Shown here in pieces: positions 54,755-63,778 of a stretch of 64,000 nucleotides of DNA; the first letter of the stretch is position 1; each line of letters opens with the position of its first letter. This stretch comes from Sulfurisphaera javensis (GTDB lineage: Archaea > Thermoproteota > Thermoprotei_A > Sulfolobales > Sulfolobaceae): positions 620,001 through 684,000 of the forward strand of contig NZ_AP031322.1 of assembly GCF_041154675.1 (NCBI RefSeq), given 5' to 3'. Under the pieces are notes generated by a model. It had not been told where the DNA came from. It saw only the letters and a program-made list of their open reading frames with translations, and searched no databases. The position numbers and the translations under genes were made by a program.

Positions 54755-55785
54755 ATATATTTATAATATTCCTCCGCGGTTTTATTCCAATCGTATTTTA
54801 ATGAACTTTCATAACTACGTTTTGATAAGTATTTCATTACATTTTCATCCTCTAATATATAGTCAAGTCTCTCAGCAGCCTTATTAAAGTCTTGATAAGG
54901 AACTAAAAAACCATTCACTCCATCTTCAATTATTTCTGGCATAGAACCAGTAGAATAAGCAATAGAAGGAGTTCCACAAGCATTTGCTTCAACAATAGTC
55001 ATACCCCATCCTTCTATAAAAGAAGTCGAAAGGATAGCCCAAGACTGCTGATAAAGTTTTACTTTCTGGCTTTCAGATACTTTACCTAAATAGATAATAT
55101 TTTTATTACCTCCAATTGCCCTTCTTACTTCTTCCTCTAAATCACCTCCACCTGCAATATAAAGGGTGGCGTTTGTTTTCAATTTTTTAAAAATCTTTAT
55201 AGCATCTAATGGATTTTTATACCTCTTCATTCTTCCAATCCATAAAACTATAGGTGTACTAGGCTTCTCTCCAGGCTTATACTTTTCATGATCAACACCA
55301 TTATGAATTACACTTATTTTACTCTCATCTACATGTAACCTTTTTACGAGCTCGTTCTTCGTTGTATTAGATACTGAAATAACATAAGGGTAGTTTTTAA
55401 TTTTCTTTTCTAACTGCCTTACGAGAAATGCCAACAAAGGGTTTAGTTCATATTTAACAACATCCTGATGAACATGATGAACTAAAGCAATTGACTTTTC
55501 ATTAACTCTATAAGAAAAGAAAGGAACAGCGTGAGCAACACTATCAATCACAACATCATAATCTTTGGCATAACGCGAAGATATAAAGTGGAGAGTATAT
55601 TTTCCTCCAGCATGAATAAACTTAATCCCTTCCAATTCATCATCTGGGTTTCCTACATCCTCACTAAGCCAACTTACTTCAATTCCTTTCTTTACTAACC
55701 TTCTACCTACCTCATAAATTACTCCTTCAGCACCACCAGCTTGAGGATGAAAAATATCTCTGTGATTTATAAATAATAATTTCAC
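54733..55785 (-). CDS. GT4-family glycosyltransferase (GT-B fold)
   Basis: 350 residues from a GTG start. N-terminal domain opens with HPQAGGAEGVIYEVGRRL (G-G-A-E loop). The C-terminal donor domain has IGRMKRYKNPLDAIKIFK, then SFIEGWGMTIVEANACGTP with the E-x7-E motif, typical of retaining GT4 enzymes using nucleotide sugars. It probably adds a sugar to a lipid-linked or surface glycan in the cytoplasm. Acceptor unknown. Confidence 0.85.
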   Translation of the reverse strand: MKLLFINHRDIFHPQAGGAEGVIYEVGRRLVKKGIEVSWLSEDVGNPDDELEGIKFIHAGGKYTLHFISSRYAKDYDVVIDSVAHAVPFFSYRVNEKSIALVHHVHQDVVKYELNPLLAFLVRQLEKKIKNYPYVISVSNTTKNELVKRLHVDESKISVIHNGVDHEKYKPGEKPSTPIVLWIGRMKRYKNPLDAIKIFKKLKTNATLYIAGGGDLEEEVRRAIGGNKNIIYLGKVSESQKVKLYQQSWAILSTSFIEGWGMTIVEANACGTPSIAYSTGSMPEIIEDGVNGFLVPYQDFNKAAERLDYILEDENVMKYLSKRSYESSLKYDWNKTAEEYYKYIWKIAES

Positions 55786-55820
55786 GAAATAAATTAGGTT
55801 TACAACTTTAAAAAATTAAA

Positions 55821-55880
55821 GAGCCGAGGGGACAAAGGGTTCTCATTGAGCCCTAATGGGCACTTGAACCCCGCGGCTTA
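55821..55880. ncRNA. Candidate structured RNA (GC-rich self-complementary island)
   Basis: A 60-base stretch with about 59 percent G+C stands in AT-rich intergenic DNA. Nested pairings are seen: GAGCCG (55821-55826) with CGGCTT (55874-55879); GGGTTC (55837-55842) with GAACCC (55866-55871); GCCC (55850-55853) with GGGC (55858-55861); an alternative GGGG (55828-55831) with CCCC (55869-55872). T-runs follow on both sides, so the strand is not decided. It is not a tRNA (no usable T arm) and shows no C/D box. In AT-rich hyperthermophiles such islands are usually stable RNAs. Lies between a GT4 gene and a small membrane-protein gene, both on the minus strand. Confidence 0.5.
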
Positions 55881-55909
55881 ATAATAAAAAAGATTTAACT
55901 TTTTTAACT

Positions 55910-56302
55910 TTAACTTTTATCGAATTTCCAGAGTAATGCTGATACAGCAATTAAAATAACATCCAAAATCCAGCTCTCAACTACATAAATGTTTACTGGT
56001 AAAGGTTTGCCTATGAACAGTGCTGGTGCTGTTCTAGTTTCAGTAAGTAATAAGAAATCGATAACGTAAAAGATTAATGCTGGCAAATAAAGATTTCTAA
56101 TTCCTAAAATAAACGCTACAGCAGCTACTATTGCTAAAGATGCTGTAAAGGCGAAGAACGTTGAATATATTTCTGTCGCTAAAACATTTTTAGGAAAAGC
56201 TACGTGGGATGCTAAAACTATATGTACCCCAGCCCATAATGCTGATCCTAGCAGTCCAGTCCATCTTAGTGCTTGTGTTCCAAGTCCTATTTTGCTTGCC
56301 AT
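55910..56302 (-). CDS. Small four-helix membrane protein
   Basis: 130 residues with four predicted membrane helices (about 10-28, 40-62, 66-86 and 98-122). No recognised motif; a polar loop GKPLPVNIYVVES separates helices 3 and 4. A GTG is in frame at 56308, but ATG 56302 fits a TATATTTAAG box 26 bases upstream on the minus strand. An 8-base inverted repeat with a MarR gene behind it lies just beyond that box. Possibly a target of the MarR regulator. Confidence 0.65.
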   Translation of the reverse strand: MASKIGLGTQALRWTGLLGSALWAGVHIVLASHVAFPKNVLATEIYSTFFAFTASLAIVAAVAFILGIRNLYLPALIFYVIDFLLLTETRTAPALFIGKPLPVNIYVVESWILDVILIAVSALLWKFDKS

Positions 56303-56334
56303 ATGCACACGTTAGAAACTTAAATATAACTATG

Positions 56335-56356
56335 TTTTCCCAAAAGTATGGGAAAA
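56335..56356. promoter_or_regulatory. Inverted repeat between MarR-family gene and the small membrane-protein promoter
   Basis: TTTTCCCA (56335-56342) and TGGGAAAA (56349-56356) are exact reverse complements with a 6-base spacer, overall 22 bases. It sits between the MarR stop codon (56360) and the TATA-like box of the downstream minus-strand gene (about 56319-56328). Dyads of this size and position are typical MarR-family operators, so autonomous or local regulation is plausible. No regulator-site proof is available from sequence. Confidence 0.45.
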
Positions 56357-56359
56357 AAT

Positions 56360-56773
56360 TTAAATAGTATCATCTTTTTCGACTTCATTTATTAAAATAT
56401 TAAAGAATTCTATTACACAAGAAGGATCTTTTACTTTAGATAAAAGGGATAAAATTAACTCCTTATATTTCCCCCTAACTTCTTCTAATACTTTTTTTCC
56501 TTCATCAGTAATTTTAACAATTACTACTCTTCTATCTTCGGAATCCCTCTCTCTAATTATATATCCTCTTTTCTCTAACTTATCTAGAACTTCAACCATT
56601 GTAGATTTATTTACATCAGCGAAATTAGCCAAAGAAGTCACGTTCTTTTCTCCATTCTTAAGAAAGTATAAAACTTGAACTTCAGTATATGATAACCCAA
56701 ACTTTTCAGCCTCTCTCTGAAGGAGCCTTCGAAATTTCTTGTTTCCTTTCAACACTATTTCCCAAGGTTCCAA
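56360..56773 (-). CDS. MarR-family transcriptional regulator
   Basis: 137 residues from a TTG start. A clear winged helix: EVQVLYFLKNGEKNVTSLANFADVNKSTMVEVLDKLEKRGYI with RERDSEDRRVVIVKITDEGKKVLEEV, the MarR wing D-x-R motif. MarR proteins bind short palindromes as dimers and often respond to phenolics, oxidants or metals. It is next to the arsenite-oxidase cluster and a palindrome (56335-56356) lies just downstream of its gene. Targets may include the small membrane protein, the arsenite-oxidase unit or both. Confidence 0.84.
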   Translation of the reverse strand: MEPWEIVLKGNKKFRRLLQREAEKFGLSYTEVQVLYFLKNGEKNVTSLANFADVNKSTMVEVLDKLEKRGYIIRERDSEDRRVVIVKITDEGKKVLEEVRGKYKELILSLLSKVKDPSCVIEFFNILINEVEKDDTI

Positions 56774-56940
56774 ATTAAGACACCTTAATTTACCATTGAA
56801 AATATTGTATAGATAACTATTAAAACTGTTGAGCCTTTTAGGTAATAAAATAGTTTAAATTTCCTTAGATTTCTATAGTTTAATTCAATTAAAGAAGTGA
56901 AATATATGGATAAAAAACTATAATTTATAAAAATATAGTT

Positions 56941-57711
56941 TTAATTCGTATTAGTTTCTTTATTTATATTACAGTTTCTAAACCTTAATCTATATACGGC
57001 TTTGTTTAAATCTCTCAGATTAAAAAGAAGAATTAAAACCGAACTAATCGGTAATCCGTACCATATAAATCCGAAATAAATTGGAGATGCAAGTATAGGT
57101 AAAACAGAAGATACCATTCCCAAATCTAATGCAACAAAGTATATAACTAAACTAGGAAGGGAGAGACAACAACTAGTGCCAGAAACAACTCCCAAGGCTG
57201 GAATAGCTATTAGAGCTGTACTTCTTTTATATGAAGTTAACATATCTTTTAGTTCCATAATTTTTTGAATATTACTACCAATTAGGAAGGCTAAAATAAC
57301 TCCAATGAAAGTTGTGAAAGGAAAAATTCCCATATCATATCCAGCTATAATAATACTAATTGAGGGACTATTTGAAATCCAATACAAAAAATATGGCAAA
57401 GGAGGTGTAATTGAAGCATCAACATATATAGTATATATTGGGTAATATATTATAGCTCCTAAAATTATATAATAGAAGAAACCATATAAAATTAAGTGAA
57501 AAAGAAAATATAAAGAAAATGATATCCAATAAGCTCTTCCTTTATTTATATTCCAAGTTAAATCAAAAAATCTCTTCGGAATAAAAAGCCATAGACCTAT
57601 CCAAAAGGTAAGCGTTAAGATAGAACCTAATAGTAAATAGTGAAGGGAAACAAAATAACCAATAATGGAAAATAAACATAAAAAAATTCCTATGATGACT
57701 TTGACATTCAT
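56941..57711 (-). CDS. Membrane protein with MerT-like vicinal Cys pair (paralogue B)
   Basis: 256 residues with about seven membrane helices. The central hallmark is [19 protein letters not shown] with C181-C182 at the start of a membrane helix, like the SCC-x-x-P helix of mercury transporter MerT and of MerF. A large external loop with Pro and Tyr residues (about 85-115) precedes it. It overlaps paralogue A by four bases and shares the same overall layout. Possible role: binding of soft metal or metalloid such as As(III) or copper. No known transporter family assignment. Confidence 0.62.
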   Translation of the reverse strand: MNVKVIIGIFLCLFSIIGYFVSLHYLLLGSILTLTFWIGLWLFIPKRFFDLTWNINKGRAYWISFSLYFLFHLILYGFFYYIILGAIIYYPIYTIYVDASITPPLPYFLYWISNSPSISIIIAGYDMGIFPFTTFIGVILAFLIGSNIQKIMELKDMLTSYKRSTALIAIPALGVVSGTSCCLSLPSLVIYFVALDLGMVSSVLPILASPIYFGFIWYGLPISSVLILLFNLRDLNKAVYRLRFRNCNINKETNTN

Positions 57712-58490
57712 ATATTATTATTTTTCCCTTGAGATAATAAACTTAATCTGAAGTCTTTCGGTGTCTTTGGGAATAAACTGTTATAATGAAAAGCTAAGCC
57801 TAATGCAGTTAAAGGTGGAAGTAAAATGTAAGCTAAAAAAAGTGCAGTATTCCCTATTGGTAGAAAGAAGAGAACATTTGCGGCTGGTATAACTGATGCT
57901 AAGAGTATAGGTAAAGAAATACAACAACTTCCGCCAGCTATCACTCCTAAAATTGGAGCAATAAGTATTGCTTTAATTTTTATAGTTTTACCTATCTCTA
58001 AGACCCTCATTATCGTCGCAGTAACAATTGATCCTATTATAAAACCAAGAACTATTGAATAAGCTGAAAGTTCAATATAAAAGTTAGGAGGAAAACCAGT
58101 CGTTATGGTAGGGTTAAAAAGCAAATTTATAAAGGTAGTGTAAATGCTTGGCGGATAGAAAGGAGTAATTGACGCAGAAAAGAAAGGAGAACTAACGTAA
58201 AATATTTCTCCATAAAAATTGGTTAATAACTTTTCTAATGCAATACTATAAACAAAATAATGAACGGATAGATAACTTACTAGTATAGTAATTGACATTT
58301 TGTTTAAATGTTTTCCTAAATAGGTGAAAACCCTTCTAAGTAATTTTCTTATCAAGAGTAAAAGCAACGATGACCAAAAAAGAATATTTCCTAGAGTCAC
58401 GTAAGCTTCGTAATTTAGTGAGAGAGGGGAAATATAAACTAAAATAAATCCTAAAAAAAGAATAATTAAATAGTAAATTGTTTTTGCCAT
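57708..58490 (-). CDS. Membrane protein with MerT-like vicinal Cys pair (paralogue A)
   Basis: 260 residues with about seven membrane helices. [19 protein letters not shown] carries C189-C190, matching the Cys pair of paralogue B in context (G-x2-x-G-x-SCC-x-SLP). An external loop (about 100-145) rich in Pro and aromatic residues precedes a helix and the Cys segment. It starts 31 bases after the stop of the molybdoenzyme gene, in the same direction, so is likely co-transcribed with the arsenite oxidase genes. Role unknown; involvement in As(III), Cu or membrane attachment is inferred only from context. Confidence 0.62.
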   Translation of the reverse strand: MAKTIYYLIILFLGFILVYISPLSLNYEAYVTLGNILFWSSLLLLLIRKLLRRVFTYLGKHLNKMSITILVSYLSVHYFVYSIALEKLLTNFYGEIFYVSSPFFSASITPFYPPSIYTTFINLLFNPTITTGFPPNFYIELSAYSIVLGFIIGSIVTATIMRVLEIGKTIKIKAILIAPILGVIAGGSCCISLPILLASVIPAANVLFFLPIGNTALFLAYILLPPLTALGLAFHYNSLFPKTPKDFRLSLLSQGKNNNI

Positions 58491-58521
58491 AAAAATATCT
58501 TAAGGATAGGAATTAAAAAAT

Positions 58522-61500
58522 TTAACTTGAAGAACTTGATGAAGATGGTACAGTAAATTGAACTGGAGCGAATGTTATTAACTGTTTCTCATCTTGTGAT
58601 AAAGTTCCAATTTTCACTATATTTACCCAAGCCCACTTTACCATTTGGTTATCAGTCACTGGATCAACTGTTGGAGATGTTAATTGATTAGCACCAGGAC
58701 TGGTTGGATAAGCCATTGCAACAAACACTTGACCGGGAGCGACAGTGTTAGATATCCACGCTACACCAGTTATTGATCCCCAGTCATTATACAACATAAG
58801 GATATCACCATTATTCCAACCATTGGCACTAGCGTCTTGCTGGCTTACTGCAATTATCGGGAATGGAACTCTTCTGTATATATCTGGAATCTGAAAGTCA
58901 GTCCAACCAGACTGGAATATAATATTCCATCTTCCGTTATTGACCCAGAACTTGTATTTCGATTGTAATTGTGAAGCATAGCCAAATACTCCTACATAAG
59001 GCATTGGGAATGGATTGAGACCGTTAATAACATATTTCATTAGTGTGTTGTAATCATAACCAAACATGGATTGTAAGTCATTTATGTTAATATATGTAAC
59101 CTCTCTAGTAATTAGTGGAAGCTGAGTGTTTCCTACAGTTACTGACTGATTAGGATTGACAGTTACAGCTTCTACTCTAAATTGACCGTTAATCGCTCCT
59201 TGAATACCAGGTTCAGCGTAATTTACCAATCCGTATAGTGTATAACTTCCATCGGAGTTAGTAACTTTACCCAGTATAGGTAATTGAACACCAATAGTTC
59301 TGGTTGATTTTAAGTCACTTAATGACATTTGACTCCAGCCTGGTGCCCAGTGAGGTACGAAATAACCATAAGGCCATGAAGAGAAGTTAGTTGGTCCATT
59401 TGCTACGTAGTAAGTCCATAGGTCACTATAGATGTTAAACCAGTTATAATCATAGTAGAATTGTGAGAAACTTGAAAGTTCTGATAACGATAGAGGCTGT
59501 GAGTTTTGTGTCATATTATTCATTAACGAAGTCCAAATTTGGTTAAATGCCGTATATAATCTTTGAGCTTGCGGCGAATTCTCCATTCCATTTTGCTTAA
59601 ACATCTGATATATTAAGTAAGATAGAAGTCCGTATGTCCATACATCTGGCATAGCATTTCCAGGTGGGGAGTGGAATGGCTCAACTAACCTTAATCTCCT
59701 ATCATGTCCGTTCCATCTAATCTCATAAGTTTCACCATGATTAGCAGCTGCAGGTAATATAATATGAGCTGCATTTTCTAGCAATCCGTTCTGATTAAGT
59801 ATAATATCATGACCTACAATAAATAATGCTCCTGGCGTTTTATTACTTCCACTTAGGCATGATATTACAGCATCAGCATATTGGTCTGGGTCTGGAAATT
59901 GTGGAATAGTTGAACTAACTGCATTAGTATTATAATATGGTGAAGATGATATTATTGATGAAGTTGAACCAGATGGTACTCCAGCGGATAGAGTATTTTC
60001 TACACATTCTTGTAAAAGTTTTGATCTATGATTAATTGTCTGTGCTAGTTTACCTCCTGCCATAGTTAGCTTATATGGTACAGCTGTGAATACCCATAAT
60101 ACTTTTCCATAACCGCTATATATGAGATAGTCAACGACTGGATTATACTGATAAATTTGAGGAACTAAGGAACTTGTGTATTGACTATAGAAATTCTTTA
60201 TAAATTCGGCTATTGTTGTACCACTCACAGTTTGTCCTTGAGACTTTAGTTGTTGAGGAACATAACTACTCATTTGTATCCATAGTTGCCTTCCTTGATT
60301 TAACGATAGTCCAATATTAGGATACCATGGTGGTGGTGGAGGCAATGGGAATGCAGCACCTCTCTGATGGCCAAATCCAGTAGATATCCCACAACCTGGT
60401 CTACCAGATAATGCTCCAATTATTATGGCTAAATTAGCTAAGGAATATATTGGAGTGTAATTTCCAGACCAAATTATACCTTTTTCAAATTCAATTACAA
60501 CTCTTTTATAATATGTCTGCCCATTAGAACCAGTTTTTGGTTTAGCTAGCATATCACCCATCATTTGTATGATATTTTGAGACACACCAGTTATTGACTC
60601 GGCCTCAGATAACCATTCGCTTAAGCTCTTAGATTGTAAGTATTGTAAATAGTATTGATAGTTTGTATTATTAAATGTGAATGCATTATTACTATTGCTT
60701 TGAGCTTGCTGATACATGTTAATGAAGTTTTGAACTGTTGTACTTCCATAAGTATAGTAAATATAAGCTGCTACAGCATTTATTAGCTCAGTATCTGTAC
60801 CTGGATTTACTAATACAACTAGAACTTGTGGTAATCCATCTTGAGATTTTCCTACGTTACAAGTGCCATTCATTGCTTCTTCAACTGTACATCCTACCGC
60901 AGCTGCGACAGCATGTGCTGTTTCGGACGGTCTCGCTTCAACGACAATTGCCATTCCGGGTGGTGTAGGTTCACCAGGCTCAAACCACTGAGCTTTTCTG
61001 CTCTGTGTAGCTCCTCTTAAATTATCGAAAATGTGCTGAATAAGATTAACAGTTGATGTAACATATTCGTTAATTCCCCACATTACCATTACATCTGTTA
61101 TGCTAATGTCTAACATGCTAGACGTATCAGTACCATTACCATTAGTTGCCTCCATTAAAGCATCTTCTGTTAGAGAGAAGGCAACTTGATAGTGAAACCT
61201 TATAAATGGAGTAGCTAAACCCATATGAATGAATAATCCCGGCATTAAATTACTGAATACTCCTCCACCTTCCCCACCTCCGTGGTCGGATCTTATAGCC
61301 ATAACTTCTGTTGCAGCTGGGCCTACTGGATAATCAGTCGTTTCGTTTGTTAGATAATAATACAAGATTTTCGCTAATACTTTAAACACATAACTCCATC
61401 CAACTGGCTGTAGCGTTCCATTCCATCTTATCATAGGAGTCTTTATTCTGGTTTCATATACTCTAAATCCAGCAGCATTATCAACTAATGGACTCCATAT

Positions 61501-61935
61501 TCTTTGAGCATTCCTTCCTCCTCTAGTGGAATAATTTCCTTCATTGACTGGACATTCAGAGCTAGGGACTTCTAATATATATACTTCTTCCCAAGTCTGA
61601 GTATTTGGATTATATGTTATTGTTTTACTAACCATTCCTTCTCCAATCCACGGGGTTCCAGAATTAGCTGAAAGTGAGGGTAAAACTTGAGTATAATCAG
61701 CTTTATAATTCTGTAGATTTCTGTTAAATACTTTATCTACCATGTTATAAACTATTGCGTTTTGTCCTGCTTGTGGACTACCTTCTTGTCCTACTGGAAA
61801 GACAAAAACATCATAACCACAGCCAACATTACAGAATCTACATGTAACATGGTATATCTGTGCTGTAACTGGTGGTAAAGGCACTTTATTATTTGGAACT
61901 GGTGTTATTTGAGAAGTTGAACTATTCATACTCAT
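58522..61935 (-). CDS. aioA: Arsenite oxidase large (molybdopterin, [3Fe-4S]) subunit, extended archaeal form
   Basis: 1137 residues. The N-terminal cluster motif [16 protein letters not shown] (C32, C35, C39) has three Cys, and the fourth ligand position is not Cys, as in arsenite oxidase. [20 protein letters not shown] then follows, and later blocks ([43 protein letters not shown]) continue the AioA fold. Bacterial AioA has about 825-850 residues, so about 290 extra residues are present, mostly as insertions and a Ser-rich tail. No signal peptide; export would be with the Rieske subunit by Tat. Overlaps aioB by four bases. It oxidises As(III) to As(V), or possibly a related substrate. Confidence 0.84.
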   Translation of the reverse strand: MSMNSSTSQITPVPNNKVPLPPVTAQIYHVTCRFCNVGCGYDVFVFPVGQEGSPQAGQNAIVYNMVDKVFNRNLQNYKADYTQVLPSLSANSGTPWIGEGMVSKTITYNPNTQTWEEVYILEVPSSECPVNEGNYSTRGGRNAQRIWSPLVDNAAGFRVYETRIKTPMIRWNGTLQPVGWSYVFKVLAKILYYYLTNETTDYPVGPAATEVMAIRSDHGGGEGGGVFSNLMPGLFIHMGLATPFIRFHYQVAFSLTEDALMEATNGNGTDTSSMLDISITDVMVMWGINEYVTSTVNLIQHIFDNLRGATQSRKAQWFEPGEPTPPGMAIVVEARPSETAHAVAAAVGCTVEEAMNGTCNVGKSQDGLPQVLVVLVNPGTDTELINAVAAYIYYTYGSTTVQNFINMYQQAQSNSNNAFTFNNTNYQYYLQYLQSKSLSEWLSEAESITGVSQNIIQMMGDMLAKPKTGSNGQTYYKRVVIEFEKGIIWSGNYTPIYSLANLAIIIGALSGRPGCGISTGFGHQRGAAFPLPPPPPWYPNIGLSLNQGRQLWIQMSSYVPQQLKSQGQTVSGTTIAEFIKNFYSQYTSSLVPQIYQYNPVVDYLIYSGYGKVLWVFTAVPYKLTMAGGKLAQTINHRSKLLQECVENTLSAGVPSGSTSSIISSSPYYNTNAVSSTIPQFPDPDQYADAVISCLSGSNKTPGALFIVGHDIILNQNGLLENAAHIILPAAANHGETYEIRWNGHDRRLRLVEPFHSPPGNAMPDVWTYGLLSYLIYQMFKQNGMENSPQAQRLYTAFNQIWTSLMNNMTQNSQPLSLSELSSFSQFYYDYNWFNIYSDLWTYYVANGPTNFSSWPYGYFVPHWAPGWSQMSLSDLKSTRTIGVQLPILGKVTNSDGSYTLYGLVNYAEPGIQGAINGQFRVEAVTVNPNQSVTVGNTQLPLITREVTYININDLQSMFGYDYNTLMKYVINGLNPFPMPYVGVFGYASQLQSKYKFWVNNGRWNIIFQSGWTDFQIPDIYRRVPFPIIAVSQQDASANGWNNGDILMLYNDWGSITGVAWISNTVAPGQVFVAMAYPTSPGANQLTSPTVDPVTDNQMVKWAWVNIVKIGTLSQDEKQLITFAPVQFTVPSSSSSSS

Positions 61936-62570
61936 GAACTACCACCTCCAGAGGAAGAAGACATACCTTGTAAAGCTGTGTTATACGTACCATAGACTAA
62001 TCTATTAAAACCTAGGGCATATATGTCACCAGTAGATGAATCATACTCTAAAATAAGTTGGGTTAAATACTGATTTGGATGTCCTACGACTTGCATACCA
62101 CCTCTAGTAACATCATATTGGCTAAAGTGTTCAGGACATAAGAGACAATTAGTAGCAGGATCAAACTCTAATATATATCCCATATGTGCGCAATATGCTG
62201 AAAAACCTACTATATCATTATCTGGGCCTACACCATTTTCTGAAGGGACTCCAGTCTTAATTATATAAACTAGGTACCCCATATAGTTTGTTGTTACATA
62301 TTGTCCGGGAGATGATAATTGAGAAATATTAGCTACCTTCTGTTTTACATAGCCTATTTGCTTAACAGTAGTTGTTGTCACAGTTTTTGTTACAGTAGAA
62401 ATTTCCTTTTCTACTGTAACTTGAGGTTGAACTACTTTAGTGGTTCTAGGGAAACCATAACCACCTATAACAATACCCGCTGCAATTCCAGCAACAGCAG
62501 CTGCACCACCAATTATAACAGCACGCCTATTAGGGTCAACATTCCCCTTCTTATCCTTTCCTTCGGCCAT
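61932..62570 (-). CDS. aioB: Arsenite oxidase small (Rieske) subunit
   Basis: 212 residues. N-terminal [20 protein letters not shown] is a Tat-type signal with twin Arg. The Rieske [2Fe-2S] ligands are C127 and H129 in CAHMGY, and C145 and H148 in CPEH. Both disulfide-forming Cys of classic Rieske proteins are missing, which is also the case in the low-potential Alcaligenes AioB; an extra C142 precedes the second pair. A Ser/Gly tail ends the protein. It holds the AioA subunit outside the membrane and passes electrons on. A TATA-like ATTTTTAAT lies about 26 bases upstream on the minus strand. Confidence 0.85.
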   Translation of the reverse strand: MAEGKDKKGNVDPNRRAVIIGGAAAVAGIAAGIVIGGYGFPRTTKVVQPQVTVEKEISTVTKTVTTTTVKQIGYVKQKVANISQLSSPGQYVTTNYMGYLVYIIKTGVPSENGVGPDNDIVGFSAYCAHMGYILEFDPATNCLLCPEHFSQYDVTRGGMQVVGHPNQYLTQLILEYDSSTGDIYALGFNRLVYGTYNTALQGMSSSSGGGSS

Positions 62571-62860
62571 CCTAGAACACCTATTGTTATTAAAAATTAA
62601 ATAACATATTTAAAAAACTTAACCTTCGAAAATATATATATGTCTGAGTAAACATATTTTTCTTTATGAAAAATATTTTAATTTAATATTAGTAAATTTT
62701 AGTAAAAATTGACAAAGTTTAAAAAAGCTCAAGTTTTATATTGTAGATATTTAGTTATTTATTATCATAAAAATTAAAATAAGAAAAGAATAGTTTATAT
62801 AAGAACATAAGCATTATTATGAAAAATCTTTTAATCCACTATTTAAAACTATAAATCAAC
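62571..62860. promoter_or_regulatory. Divergent promoter region between aioB and the sulfocyanin gene
   Basis: 290 bases without a gene and very AT-rich. On the minus strand ATTTTTAAT near 62595 is a TATA-like box for aioB. On the plus strand TTTTAATC near 62829-62836 sits about 26-30 bases before the sulfocyanin ATG. In between lies ATATTTTTC (62654-62662) and GAAAAATAT (62668-62676), a perfect 9-base inverted repeat with 5-base spacer, and a near-repeat of TTAGTAAA. Shared control of both transcripts is plausible. Confidence 0.45.
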
Positions 62861-63541
62861 ATGGCCTCGAATACACCTATAATAGTGGCTGTAGTAATAG
62901 CCATAATTCTTGTTGCTGTAGCAGGTTACTATATAGCAACAAAACCATCACTTACAATAACTACGACAGCTCCTCCTACAACTATTGGCACAATAACTCA
63001 AACTTCAACAACTCCTACTACAACTACTCCTACTACTACTACGATTGTATCTACTACAACCTCAACTACTACGACTTCTGTTTCCTTACCTCCTGGTGCT
63101 ATTAAGTTACCTTATAATCCTAGTAATCATACTGTTTTCTTATATATAGCTTCCCTATCTACTGGTTCACCATTCAACTTTAATGGTACTTCTAATGGTC
63201 AATTGCATATTTACATTCCAGCTGGTTGGACTGTAATAGTTTATTATACTAATGAAGAGAGCGGTCTTGCACACAACTTCTTAATAGTACAAAATGATAC
63301 AGCAACACCAAATAACGCCAATGTAGCTCAAGATGGCAAAATATTACTCTACGTAGGAACTAGCTCATCATCTTATGAATCCACAGGATTAATTAGTGGA
63401 CAATCAGCAAGTGGAACAATAACACTATCACCCGGATACTACTGGTTCTGCTGTGGAATAGCAGGACATGCACTAGCAGGAATGTGGGGAGTAATAATAG
63501 TATCATCATCAGTAACAGTACCATACGCAATAACAAGCTAA
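62861..63541 (+). CDS. Sulfocyanin-type blue copper protein
   Basis: 226 residues. An N-terminal membrane helix (about 8-27) anchors it, a Thr-rich linker (about 33-75) acts as spacer, and the cupredoxin domain follows. Type 1 copper ligands are complete: H138 in [10 protein letters not shown]198 and H203 and M208 in the [11 protein letters not shown] loop. Sulfocyanins carry electrons in Sulfolobales respiration, for example in the SoxM oxidase. The adjacent C197, next to the ligand C198, is unusual. Being divergent from aioBA, it is a good candidate acceptor for arsenite electrons. N-glycosylation sequons are frequent. Confidence 0.86.
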   Translation: MASNTPIIVAVVIAIILVAVAGYYIATKPSLTITTTAPPTTIGTITQTSTTPTTTTPTTTTIVSTTTSTTTTSVSLPPGAIKLPYNPSNHTVFLYIASLSTGSPFNFNGTSNGQLHIYIPAGWTVIVYYTNEESGLAHNFLIVQNDTATPNNANVAQDGKILLYVGTSSSSYESTGLISGQSASGTITLSPGYYWFCCGIAGHALAGMWGVIIVSSSVTVPYAITS

Positions 63542-63580
63542 ATAAGGCAATGGCAATCACTACACTAAATTAAAAAGACA

Positions 63581-63607
63581 TTTTTTGTTTCAATTTCTCA
63601 TTTTTTT
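63581..63607 (+). terminator. T-rich terminator region after the sulfocyanin gene
   Basis: Two T-runs (63581-63586 and 63601-63607) follow the stop codon within 70 bases. Pyrimidine-rich tracts are the usual terminators in Sulfolobales. No hairpin is needed and none is obvious. The rest of 63542-63667 has no gene. Confidence 0.45.
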
Positions 63608-63667
63608 ATAAAAGTAAGTTTCCATCAGATTGTGTTCATAGTGTTCAGTAGTAAATCTTCTGGTTAA

Positions 63668-63778
63668 AAATTTCGTATACTCTGTGATTTTTCTCATTTT
63701 AGTAAGGCGGAGAAGTTTGTTGCTTATTGTGGTTTAGATCCTGTTACTGAGAGGAAAGCTTCTTATGAGAGACCTTAC
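63668..63778 (+). pseudogene. IS110-family transposase fragment
   Basis: The frame encodes CDFSHFSKAEKFVAYCGLDP, which matches the conserved C-terminal block of IS110-family transposases (sequence around R/K-F-V-A-Y-x-G-L-D-P). The frame is closed by TAA just upstream and no N-terminal DEDD domain exists. About 37 codons remain, so it is a dead remnant. Sulfolobales commonly hold ISC1190/ISC1229-type IS110 elements. Confidence 0.62.

Noticed and set aside
55821-55880. tRNA gene
   Set aside because: GTTCAAG on the minus strand looks like a T loop, but it is at the wrong end, the closing pair of the loop fails and there is no D arm or anticodon arm of normal size.
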